DNA of 5,916 bases from Gemmatimonadaceae bacterium (GCA_013813605.1 JACCRL010000414.1:1-5916); one strand, 5' to 3'. Shown: positions 1-5,916, numbered from the stretch's first letter. The notes: generated by a model not told the origin, from the letters alone. Translations and numbers: made by a program.

Positions 1-552
<552 letters not shown>

Positions 553-1356
553 GCCCGCATCCAGAAATACGAGGAGCTGGCGACGGCGGCCGAGGACGAG
601 ACGGTGATGCAGAATGAGATCGTCATCCCACCGCCCGCCCGGCTCGGCAACGATGTAGTGATCGCAAAGGGATTGAAGAAGGCGTTTGGCGACACCGTGC
701 TGTTCGACAACCTGTCGTTCTCGCTGCCTCGCGGCGGAATCGTCGGTATCATCGGCGCCAACGGAGCGGGAAAGACGACCCTGTTTCGCATGATCGCGGG
801 CAAGGAGAAGGTTGACGGCGGGTCGTTGACGATCGGTGAAACGGTGCAGATGGCTTACATGGATCAGGCGCGCGAGCTCAACGAAGGGAACACGGTCTAC
901 AAGGAAGTGAGCGAAGGAAACGACGTGATCATGGTCGGGAAGCGCGAGATGCAGGCGCGCGCGTACCTGGCGCAGTTCAACTTCAAGGGCGCCGATCAGC
1001 AGAAGAAGGTGAAGGACCTATCCGGCGGCGAAAGGAACCGCCTCCACCTGTCGAAGCTGCTCAAGGCCGGCGGGAACCTCCTGTTGCTCGATGAGCCGAC
1101 CAACGACCTCGATGTCGACACGCTGCGAGCGCTGGAAGAAGCGCTGGTGGGATTTCCCGGCTGCGCCGTTGTGATCTCGCACGATCGGTGGTTCCTCGAC
1201 CGTATTGCAACTCACATTCTTGCCTTCGAGGGCAACAGTGAGACGGTGTGGTTCGAGGGAAGCTACCGCGACTACGCCGAGGACTTCAGGAAGCGGAAGG
1301 GCGCCGATGCGGACCGGCCGCACCGCATCGCATATCGGAAGCTGGTGAGGAGCTGA
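553..1356 (+). CDS. ettA: EttA-type ABC-F ATPase, C-terminal part after the in-frame TAG
   Basis: This is the second half of the EttA gene, in the same frame as the part upstream of TAG 550-552. Bases 553-603 encode the remainder of the inter-domain arm (ARIQKYEELAT). The second ABC domain follows. Counting from GTG 604 as residue 1, Walker A GANGAGKT is at 51-58, the signature LSGGE at 139-143, Walker [13 protein letters not shown] at 159-170 and the switch histidine (SHDRWFLD) at 193. The C-terminus (GADADRPHRIAYRKL) is the usual EttA ending. All catalytic motifs are intact, so the lesion looks recent or artefactual, not old decay. If the stop is real, re-initiation at GTG 604 is conceivable: GAGG at 592-595 lies 8 bases upstream. 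It would yield a 250-residue protein with only one nucleotide-binding domain, which should not replace EttA. Readthrough of the TAG would restore the full protein. Confidence 0.88.
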   Translation, partial: ARIQKYEELATAAEDETVMQNEIVIPPPARLGNDVVIAKGLKKAFGDTVLFDNLSFSLPRGGIVGIIGANGAGKTTLFRMIAGKEKVDGGSLTIGETVQMAYMDQARELNEGNTVYKEVSEGNDVIMVGKREMQARAYLAQFNFKGADQQKKVKDLSGGERNRLHLSKLLKAGGNLLLLDEPTNDLDVDTLRALEEALVGFPGCAVVISHDRWFLDRIATHILAFEGNSETVWFEGSYRDYAEDFRKRKGADADRPHRIAYRKLVRS

Positions 1357-1392
1357 CGGAAGTGGGTCTGGTCTGCTGACTCTCCCGTTGCT

Positions 1393-1485
1393 GGTGGCGA
1401 CGAAGCTTCTTCAGGATTCCGCCCGCGTCTACGACGGACGCGCGAACATTCACGTCGCCACCTTGCGAGCAACGTCTGCTCGCAA
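1393..1485 (+). other. Cluster of perfect inverted repeats between ettA and the synthase gene (possible structured RNA or terminator)
   Basis: Three perfect inverted repeats lie in 93 bases. A 10-bp outer stem pairs 1393-1402 (GGTGGCGACG) with 1453-1462. Inside it, a 6-bp stem pairs 1424-1429 (CGCGTC) with 1437-1442 around a 7-base loop. Directly after the outer stem, a 9-bp hairpin pairs 1463-1471 (TTGCGAGCA) with 1477-1485 around the loop ACGTC. The octamer CAGGATTC occurs at 1412-1419 and again at 1486-1493. No T-run follows the 9-bp hairpin, so it is not a classical intrinsic terminator. It could end or protect the ettA transcript, or form a leader of the next gene. The rest of the gap, to 1624, holds a further 7-bp repeat (1563-1569 with 1602-1608) and nothing else I can support. 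Confidence 0.35.
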
Positions 1486-1624
1486 CAGGATTCGTCATTC
1501 CGACTTTCGGGGGTAATCATGCGTCCGTCCTCATCTTCGCGGGGCGAGAGAGCGCCACGTAGCGAGGGCCGCACGGGTCGATTGCTCACCGATTCCCCCG
1601 CGCCCTCGACTCCAGCCTGACTCA

Positions 1625-2929
1625 ATGCAGATTCTCACCTACGGCGGCCTGATTCTCCTCGGCGCCATCCTCGCGGTGGCGCTCGTCATCGGCCTGCTCG
1701 ACGTCGTTCGCGGAACTCCGGTCACTTCCGTCGGCGCGCCAGGCGAAGACACCTGCTGTCCGGGCATCGCCGAGCCTGCGTTCCGCGAGCACATGGAGCT
1801 GCTGACGCACGTCGACCTGGACCCCGGGCACGAGATCGAGCTGTTCATCAATGGCGACGAGACATATCCGCGGCTCTGGGGTGATCTGCGCTCGGCGAAG
1901 AAGTCGATCACGATGCAGCTCTACTATTGCAACAAGGGGCATATGGCGGATACGCTGCTCGAGATTCTGGTCGAGCGGGCCCGCGCCGGAGTCGACATCT
2001 ATTTTCTCCACGATGCCTTCGGCACATCGCTCTCCGACGAATACTTCGAAACGTTGCGCGCGGCGGGCGTGACGACCCGCCCATTCCGGCCGATCAGCTT
2101 TCATTCGCTGCAGAAGGCACAGCACCGCGCGCACATCCGGGTGATCGTGATCGATGGAGTCGTCGGCTACACCGGTGGCTTCGGGATCGACGACAAGTGG
2201 TACGGCACGGGGCGGAGCGAAGGACAGTGGCGCGACACGAACGTCAGGTTCACCGGCCCGGCGGTGCGCCAGCTGCAGGCCACCTTCATCGTCTGCTGGG
2301 CGGAGGCGTCGGGAAACCTCCTCACCGGTGAGAAGCTGCTGCCGGCCGCGAGTCGCCCGGCATCTGATACCGGGGATAGTGTCGCTGCCGGACTGCTGCA
2401 CGCTTCTCCGACGGTCGGCAGCACATCGGCCGAGCGGTTTTTCGCGCTCTCGGCGGCGGGCGCGCGCAAGCGGTTCTACCTGTCCAATTCCTACTTCGTG
2501 CCGGACAGGGCATTCCGGAGATTTCTTCGCGACGCGGCGAAGCGTGGCGTGGACGTGAGAGTCCTGACGGTGAGCGGAAAAAGCGACGTCAAGAGCACCT
2601 GGTACGCGGGCCGCGCGCGCTACGAGGAGCTGCTGCGCGGCGGCGTCCGCATCTTCGAGTACCAGCCCTCGATGATGCACGCCAAGACGCTGGTGGTCGA
2701 CGGAACGTGGTCGTCGGTCGGCAGCATGAACGCTGACAACCGCTCCATGTCGTTCAACGAGGAATCCAACCTGATGATGCTCGACCCATCGATCGGCAAG
2801 CAGATGGAGAAGATGTTCATCGAAGACCTAGGTTACTCCGAGGAGATATTGCTGGACACGTTCGTGAAGCGGGGATGGAGAGCGAAGGTCGCCGAGTCGG
2901 CGTGCTATCTCGTGCGGCGGGTGCTGTAG
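1625..2929 (+). CDS. Membrane-anchored phospholipase D-fold protein, cardiolipin synthase type
   Basis: Proteins of this type join two phosphatidylglycerols into cardiolipin, or transfer phosphatidyl groups more generally, at the inner membrane. The product has 434 residues: one N-terminal hydrophobic helix (about 3-28), a linker with a Cys-Cys pair at 44-45, then two PLD repeats. The second HKD motif is canonical: H352, K354, D359 (HAKTLVVD), followed by GSMNADNRS and NEESN. The first reads HIRVIVID (H170, R172, D177), with Arg where catalytic Lys is expected, followed by the usual YTGG. The length is close to ClsA/ClsB-type enzymes, but only one membrane helix is seen, against two in typical ClsA. 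ATG 1625 is the first usual start after the in-frame TAA at 1514-1516; no good Shine-Dalgarno precedes it. Two small membrane-protein genes follow on the same strand, possibly one transcript. The fold is certain; the exact substrate is not. Confidence 0.85.
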   Translation: MQILTYGGLILLGAILAVALVIGLLDVVRGTPVTSVGAPGEDTCCPGIAEPAFREHMELLTHVDLDPGHEIELFINGDETYPRLWGDLRSAKKSITMQLYYCNKGHMADTLLEILVERARAGVDIYFLHDAFGTSLSDEYFETLRAAGVTTRPFRPISFHSLQKAQHRAHIRVIVIDGVVGYTGGFGIDDKWYGTGRSEGQWRDTNVRFTGPAVRQLQATFIVCWAEASGNLLTGEKLLPAASRPASDTGDSVAAGLLHASPTVGSTSAERFFALSAAGARKRFYLSNSYFVPDRAFRRFLRDAAKRGVDVRVLTVSGKSDVKSTWYAGRARYEELLRGGVRIFEYQPSMMHAKTLVVDGTWSSVGSMNADNRSMSFNEESNLMMLDPSIGKQMEKMFIEDLGYSEEILLDTFVKRGWRAKVAESACYLVRRVL

Positions 2930-2991
2930 ATGGACGAGCGCTGCCACTCCTGCTCGAAACAAGTGCCAGGCGCGCAACGTAGGGCGGCGAC

Positions 2992-2999
2992 GGAGGTGA
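2992..2999 (+). promoter_or_regulatory. Perfect Shine-Dalgarno sequence (GGAGGTGA) that points to an ATC start
   Basis: GGAGGTGA is the full complement of the 16S rRNA anti-Shine-Dalgarno. Six bases separate the last G of GGAGG from ATC at 3003. The nearest standard start in that frame, GTG 3021, is 24 bases from the same G, too far for normal use. The TGA inside this motif (2997-2999) is the upstream in-frame stop, so no earlier start is possible. Confidence 0.65.
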
Positions 3000-3002
3000 C
3001 GA

Positions 3003-3377
3003 ATCAGATTCAAATCCGACGTGCTGCGCGGGACACTCCCTGGACTGCTGATTCTCGGTATCGGCAGCCGCCTGCTCATGCGCGTCGCTGCGCACATTGA
3101 AGGAAGACCACCCGCATTCACCGTGGAAGGGACGATCACGGTGGTAGCTCTGGGGACCGTGTCCGGCGCCTTCGCCGGCCTGGTCTACTATCTCACCGGC
3201 CGCTTCGTGCAGAACTCCTGGGCGCGTACGGCGGCATTCTTTACAATATGCCTGCTGATTTCCTGGCGCGGAGTGCACGGCGTGTCGCCCGTTTCCCAGG
3301 CAATGTTCATGGGACTGTCGTTCATCTATCTCGGAGTCGTGGATGCACTCGGGCGTCGCGCCGCCATGGCGAGGTAG
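3003..3377 (+). CDS. Small four-helix membrane protein of unknown function
   Basis: I do not recognise a named family. Read from ATC 3003, the product has 124 residues with about four hydrophobic segments: 8-28, 41-64, 74-91 and 98-116. Notable local patterns are GIGSRLLMRVAA near residue 20, FTVEGTI near 40 and a glycine-rich LGTVSGAFAGLVYYL near 50-64; small glycine-spaced helices suggest tight helix packing. Similar 'MRVAA ... eGT ... G..G' layouts occur, as I recall, in uncharacterised membrane proteins of several phyla. The start is uncertain: a perfect Shine-Dalgarno at 2992-2999 is ideally placed for ATC 3003, giving (M)RFKSDVLRGTL. The first conventional start, GTG 3021, lies in the same frame and gives 118 residues but has no ribosome site. 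The gene follows the synthase by 73 bases on the same strand. It is probably expressed, but its role cannot be inferred. Confidence 0.65.
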   Translation: MRFKSDVLRGTLPGLLILGIGSRLLMRVAAHIEGRPPAFTVEGTITVVALGTVSGAFAGLVYYLTGRFVQNSWARTAAFFTICLLISWRGVHGVSPVSQAMFMGLSFIYLGVVDALGRRAAMAR

Positions 3378-3400
3378 TGCCAATTGTGCCTTGCCGTCGT

Positions 3401-3431
3401 GAGGGGACTGTCACAGGATACCTGACCCCTC
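3401..3431. repeat. Short imperfect palindrome between two small membrane-protein genes
   Basis: GAGGGG at 3401-3406 pairs with CCCCTC at 3426-3431. Inside, CAGG (3414-3417) pairs with CCTG (3421-3424) around ATA, leaving unpaired ACTGTCA on one side and a single A on the other. The layout resembles REP-like intergenic palindromes with GGGGAC...TGACCCC ends. No T-run follows, and no second copy is present in this window. It could serve as a transcript-end or processing hairpin. The next gene's Shine-Dalgarno begins 8 bases after it. Confidence 0.35.
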
Positions 3432-3447
3432 GTTCACTGGAGCAATC

Positions 3448-3666
3448 ATGAAACCACTCGGCTGGATTGGCGTGCTTCTCATTGTTCTGGGAGCCTTCAT
3501 CATCGTCCGCGGCGGGCTGCCGTACACTAAGAGCAGTAACGAAGTCGAGGTCGGACCGCTCAAGGTTACCGCCAGGGAAAAGGGCCTCGTGCCGCCTCTC
3601 GCCGGCATTGCCGCGGTCGTGATTGGCGGGGTGCTCGTTTTCAGCGCACGAAAGAAATCGGCCTAG
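3448..3666 (+). CDS. Small two-helix membrane protein, 72 residues, unknown function
   Basis: The product has an N-terminal hydrophobic helix (about 4-22, WIGVLLIVLGAFIIVRGG), a polar segment of about 25 residues (SSNEVEVGPLKVTAREK) and a second helix (about 48-66, PLAGIAAVVIGGVLVFSA) ending in the positive tail RKK. This matches, from memory, a widespread class of small bacterial membrane proteins with the pattern 'helix - vdiGPlkvta.ek - iPl - helix'. No function is established that I know of, so I give no family name. By the positive-inside rule the C-terminal tail is probably cytoplasmic and the polar segment periplasmic. The start is well supported: GGAG at 3439-3442 lies 5 bases before ATG 3448. 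The last 26 bases overlap the 3' end of the convergent transporter gene. Confidence 0.75.
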   Translation: MKPLGWIGVLLIVLGAFIIVRGGLPYTKSSNEVEVGPLKVTAREKGLVPPLAGIAAVVIGGVLVFSARKKSA

Positions 3667-4234
3667 GGCGCTCTTCGCCGGCCTTCTTGCGCCGCCACTC
3701 GATCAGTCCCGCGACTGCGAGGCCGAGCAGGACCACGTAGAGTGCCGCGGAGAGCGTGAGGTTCTTGCGCCAGAAGAGCACGACATATCCGATGTTGACG
3801 GCGATCCAAAGCCACCAGTTCTCGAGAGCCTTCCGCGCGAGCAGTAGATTCGCGGTCAGGCTCGTCGCCGATAGAGTGGCATCGGCGTAGGGCGCGGCTG
3901 CATTGGTCCAGCGTGCGAGGCCAAAGCCGACCAGCAGCGCCGCCGCCGCGGTGATCCCCGCCACGCCCGCTCGCTTTGCCCAGGTCAGCGTGACAATCGG
4001 GGTCGTGTTTTCGCCCCTCGCTCCGCCCCGCGACCAGTACCACCAACCATAGATATTCTGCGCGACGAAGATCGGCTGCAGCGCCGCATCGGCGTAGAGT
4101 CGCGCGCGGGCAAAGACGAAGAGATAGGCGAGCACGCCGATGATCGCGATTGGCCAGCAAAGAATGTTCTGCCGGATCGTGAGCACGATGCCGAGCAATG
4201 TCATCGCGACGGCAAGAATCTCGACCGGGTTCAT
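3641..4234 (-). CDS. pnuC: PnuC-family vitamin transporter (probably nicotinamide riboside)
   Basis: PnuC proteins let nicotinamide riboside cross the inner membrane by facilitated diffusion; cytosolic phosphorylation traps it for NAD synthesis. The product has 197 residues, about the usual PnuC length, and is hydrophobic throughout, consistent with about seven helices. Family-like motifs are QNIYGWWYW (59-67) after the third helix, ENWWLWIAVN (138-147) and the C-terminal LYVVLLGLAVAGLIEWRRKK (165-184), with positive residues at the end. ATG 4234 lies 24 bases after the stop of the upstream hydrolase gene and in the same frame as that stop, so it cannot be extended further; only a weak GGCGGGA precedes it. 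The two genes are probably one transcript. Related transporters carry thiamine (PnuT) or riboflavin (RibM). No cofactor-synthesis gene or riboswitch is visible here to settle the substrate. Confidence 0.85.
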   Translation of the reverse strand: MNPVEILAVAMTLLGIVLTIRQNILCWPIAIIGVLAYLFVFARARLYADAALQPIFVAQNIYGWWYWSRGGARGENTTPIVTLTWAKRAGVAGITAAAALLVGFGLARWTNAAAPYADATLSATSLTANLLLARKALENWWLWIAVNIGYVVLFWRKNLTLSAALYVVLLGLAVAGLIEWRRKKAGEERPRPISFVR

Positions 4235-4258
4235 GATGGCGATCCCGCCGGCTTGCCT

Positions 4259-5209
4259 TCAGGTAGAGGGCGGGGCGGGAGGTGGTCCGCCCCAGGCTTT
4301 CACGATCGCCGCGCCCATGTTGGCAAGAGTAAGCTGGGGCTCCGAGTCGAGAATCCACCGCTGATCCTTGTTCTCGCGGCTCATCACGCAGGCGATGATC
4401 CGGTTGCGCAGGTAGAACAGTGAGCATTCCGTGCGCACGGCGTCGGTAGCGCCAGTTTTGTGGGCGGCACGCACACCGCCGGCGTAACGTTGGAGGAGCA
4501 CATCATCGTTATTGTGGGCCAGCATGTCGAGCATCGCCGAATCTGCTTTCGGGTTGACCGCCTTACCTAGCGCCAGCAGCTCAAACAGGCGCGCCATCTC
4601 ATTCGGCGTCGTCACACCGAGGCCGTATTTCACCGAGCTGTCCATCGCCACGCTCGAGTTGCGCAGGAAGCTCTTCGAGTGCACACGTGTGGCGCTCAGG
4701 CCGAGCGAATCCATCTTTGCCCAGACGCGGCGGATGATGATGCGGTCGAGCAGCAGGTTCGTTGCCGTGTTGTCGCTGATCGTCGTCATCAGCCATGCGG
4801 CGTCGTGTACAGTGAGCACGGTGCCGTTGTGCAGGTACTGAATGATCCCCGAGCCCGCCACCTGGTCGATCTTGAGTACGGTGAGCGGGTCGTCGAGGGA
4901 GATCATTCCTCTGGCGACCAGGTCGTAGACGGTGACGAGGATCGGCACCTTGATCAGGCTCGCGGTCGAGAATTTTTCGTCACCGCGGCGATTCAGGCGG
5001 GCGCCTGTTTCCATGTCGATGATGCTGTACCCCACCACGCCCTGGTGGGCGCCGGCGATGGAATCGAGCGTGCGACGGAGCGCCGCTGTATCGGCGCGCA
5101 CGATATCAGGGCGCGATCTGGCGGCGGTTCCCTGTGCTGCAACGGTGCAGCCCAACGCCGATGCGGCGATTGTAAGTGCAAGGAAGGGGCGGACGGAGGG
5201 GCTGGGCAT
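4259..5209 (-). CDS. Exported class A beta-lactamase-like serine hydrolase
   Basis: The product has 316 residues of the penicillin-binding/serine beta-lactamase fold. An N-terminal signal-like segment (about 8-25) suggests export, with possible cleavage after VAA (23-25); Cys21 lies in ALGC, a poor match to a lipobox. Active-site motifs are present: SLIK with nucleophile S84 and K87, SDN at 145-147 and KTG at 251-253. The omega-loop ExxxN of true class A enzymes, whose Glu activates the deacylating water, is not recognisable between 175 and 200; the segment there reads SKSFLRNSSVAMDSS. The next stretch, YGLGVTTPNEMARLFELL, is typical of the broad 'beta-lactamase2' group. It may be a weak beta-lactamase, a peptidase on cell-wall peptides or another hydrolase. 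The C-terminus is a proline-rich tail (PPPAPPST). ATG 5209 is chosen because it immediately precedes the signal segment, but it lacks a clear Shine-Dalgarno. The pnuC gene follows 24 bases downstream. Confidence 0.85.
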   Translation of the reverse strand: MPSPSVRPFLALTIAASALGCTVAAQGTAARSRPDIVRADTAALRRTLDSIAGAHQGVVGYSIIDMETGARLNRRGDEKFSTASLIKVPILVTVYDLVARGMISLDDPLTVLKIDQVAGSGIIQYLHNGTVLTVHDAAWLMTTISDNTATNLLLDRIIIRRVWAKMDSLGLSATRVHSKSFLRNSSVAMDSSVKYGLGVTTPNEMARLFELLALGKAVNPKADSAMLDMLAHNNDDVLLQRYAGGVRAAHKTGATDAVRTECSLFYLRNRIIACVMSRENKDQRWILDSEPQLTLANMGAAIVKAWGGPPPAPPST

Positions 5210-5362
5210 GGTCTGGCCGATGTCGGAGGGAGCCCCAAAGGTGCAGACCGTTCCGGAACCCGTCGAGAGCGGGCTTCCTGGAGAAGTGGCGCAATTCTTA
5301 CACAGTAGCCCGTAGACCAGCCTGGCCGGCAGGTAACCGGCTGCGCGTTACCCATCCTCCGC
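5210..5362. promoter_or_regulatory. Divergent intergenic region with hydrolase leader hairpin
   Basis: These 153 bases separate two divergent genes and must carry both promoters. On the minus strand a weak extended -10-like TGTAAGAAT lies at 5302-5294, with no good -35 box at the right spacing. It would leave a leader of roughly 80 bases. That leader contains a hairpin: 5256-5262 (GAACCCG) pairs with 5270-5277 with one bulged base and a 7-base loop. An 8-bp palindrome TTCCGGAA (5251-5258) overlaps it. On the plus side GTAAC (5333-5337) faces GTTAC (5347-5351). No specific regulator site is recognised. Confidence 0.3.
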
Positions 5363-5916
5363 ATGGCGTTCGATCTTACAACTTTCGGCCTTGGAGACAT
5401 GCTGAAATGCAGTCACCAGCTTCGCGAGGCCGTTTCGGGCGCCCCGACTCTGGAGGCATCCGCACAGCGGGTGTGCCGGTTCTTCTACGACGAGCTGACC
5501 AAGCCCGAGGGTGGAAAAGCCTGTGCGCTGGTGAGGTGCTACAAAACCCATGATTTCGGGGGGCTCGACCCCGAGCTGCAGAAGTTCGCGAAAGGAGTGC
5601 TCGGCGTGGTTCCGCCGGCGAGCACGATGAAGTGCCTGACGCTGATGGCTACCGTCGGTGAGACGGCGAGCTGGAATTCGCGCCACCTCTCGCAGGGACA
5701 CAAAGCGATCCCGCTACCAAGTCCGGAGATCGTCGAAAAGGCGCCGATGATCGCGCAGCTGATCAAGGAGTTCGGGCTCGAGCTCAAGTACGTCCTCAAG
5801 CCTTCCGCGGACCTGCTCAGTGAGCTGGCGGGCAAACGCTACGGAGTTTTTCACGTTGCCGAGGCGAAAGACAGCCCGTACATCCCCGCTCAAAAGGATT
5901 TCGTCGACCGCCACGG
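5363..5916 (+). CDS. N-terminal part of a soluble, probably sensory protein; runs off the window
   Basis: An open frame runs from ATG 5363 to the window end, 184 complete codons with no stop. No signal peptide or membrane helix is seen, so it is probably cytosolic. The visible part starts MAFDLTTFGLGDMLKCSHQL and continues as a helix-rich region, then patterned segments such as KACALVRCYKTHDFG (52-66), MKCLTLMATVGETASWNSRH (89-108), GHKAIPLPS (112-120), APMIAQLIKEFGLEL (127-141) and FHVAEAKDSPYIPAQKDF (163-180). From memory, this resembles an uncharacterised GAF-like module found alone or in front of PAS and histidine-kinase domains; I cannot name a family. Several Cys residues (16, 38, 54, 59, 91) are present. 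The upstream in-frame stop is TAG 5306-5308 and ATG 5363 is the first standard start, but no Shine-Dalgarno precedes it. The window edge hides any output domain. Confidence 0.75.
   Translation, partial: MAFDLTTFGLGDMLKCSHQLREAVSGAPTLEASAQRVCRFFYDELTKPEGGKACALVRCYKTHDFGGLDPELQKFAKGVLGVVPPASTMKCLTLMATVGETASWNSRHLSQGHKAIPLPSPEIVEKAPMIAQLIKEFGLELKYVLKPSADLLSELAGKRYGVFHVAEAKDSPYIPAQKDFVDRH

Noticed and set aside
1463..1485. 9-bp hairpin as an intrinsic terminator of ettA
   Set aside because: The stem is strong but is followed by CAGGATTCG, not a T-run, and it lies over 100 bases after the stop codon.
1519..1620. 33-residue frame just before the PLD-type gene (MRPSSSSRGERAPRS...)
   Set aside because: It has only a weak G-run as a ribosome site and low-complexity Ser/Arg/Pro content, and it overlaps the inverted-repeat region of the leader; a leader peptide is possible but unsupported.
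1622..2680. 352-codon open frame on the minus strand, antisense to the PLD-type gene
   Set aside because: It is a mirror of a clear gene with two HKD repeats; the translation is Arg/Ala-rich and low in recognisable motifs, as expected from GC-biased third positions.
2930..3100. 56-residue frame starting at the ATG directly after the synthase stop (MDERCHSCSKQV...)
   Set aside because: It has one CxxC only and no second metal pair, and its second half is an Arg-rich shadow of the membrane-protein gene that owns the perfect Shine-Dalgarno.
3663..4427. 254-codon minus-strand frame overlapping pnuC and the end of the hydrolase
   Set aside because: It spans two recognisable genes in another frame and encodes Arg-rich sequence with no motif.
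5294..5302. Extended -10-like TGTAAGAAT on the minus strand as hydrolase promoter
   Set aside because: Only four of six -10 bases match and there is no -35 match at 16-18 bases, so it is too weak to list as a separate promoter.
4679..5308. 209-codon plus-strand frame antisense to the hydrolase
   Set aside because: The opposite strand carries SxxK, SDN and KTG motifs in a single frame; this frame is a shadow.

Overview
This is a GC-rich (roughly 60-65% by eye) bacterial chromosomal window. It is densely coding, with short gaps and strong G/C third-position bias; that bias produces many long spurious antisense frames. The gene content and protein style would fit Gemmatimonadota or a similar GC-rich soil lineage, but no marker here fixes the taxon, so this placement is only a guess. 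I see no tRNA, rRNA, CRISPR array, integrase or transposase.

Layout. (1) Positions 1-1356, plus strand: most of an EttA-type ABC-F translation factor. The 5' end lies outside the window, and a single in-frame TAG at 550-552 splits the gene. (2) 1357-1624: a 268-base gap with no convincing gene but with a cluster of perfect inverted repeats. (3) 1625-2929, plus strand: a membrane-anchored phospholipase-D-fold protein of the cardiolipin synthase type, with an unusual first HKD motif. (4) 3003-3377 and 3448-3666, plus strand: two small membrane proteins. The first has a perfect Shine-Dalgarno sequence but an ATC where the ATG should be. A short palindrome sits between them. (5) 5209 down to 3641, minus strand: a two-gene unit, an exported class A beta-lactamase-like serine hydrolase followed after 24 bases by a PnuC-family vitamin transporter. 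The transporter's 3' end overlaps the convergent small gene by 26 bases. (6) 5363 to the window end, plus strand: the N-terminal part of a soluble protein, probably sensory, divergent from the hydrolase gene.

How the genes fit together. The plus-strand block from 1625 to 3666 may be one transcript for membrane phospholipid and envelope proteins. The minus-strand pair is very likely co-transcribed. Nothing ties the whole window into one pathway, and I do not see a new multi-gene system. The observations most worth checking are the nonsense codon in ettA, the apparent ATC start behind a perfect Shine-Dalgarno, the Lys-to-Arg change in the first HKD motif, the hydrolase with no recognisable omega-loop glutamate, and the stem-loops between ettA and the synthase.
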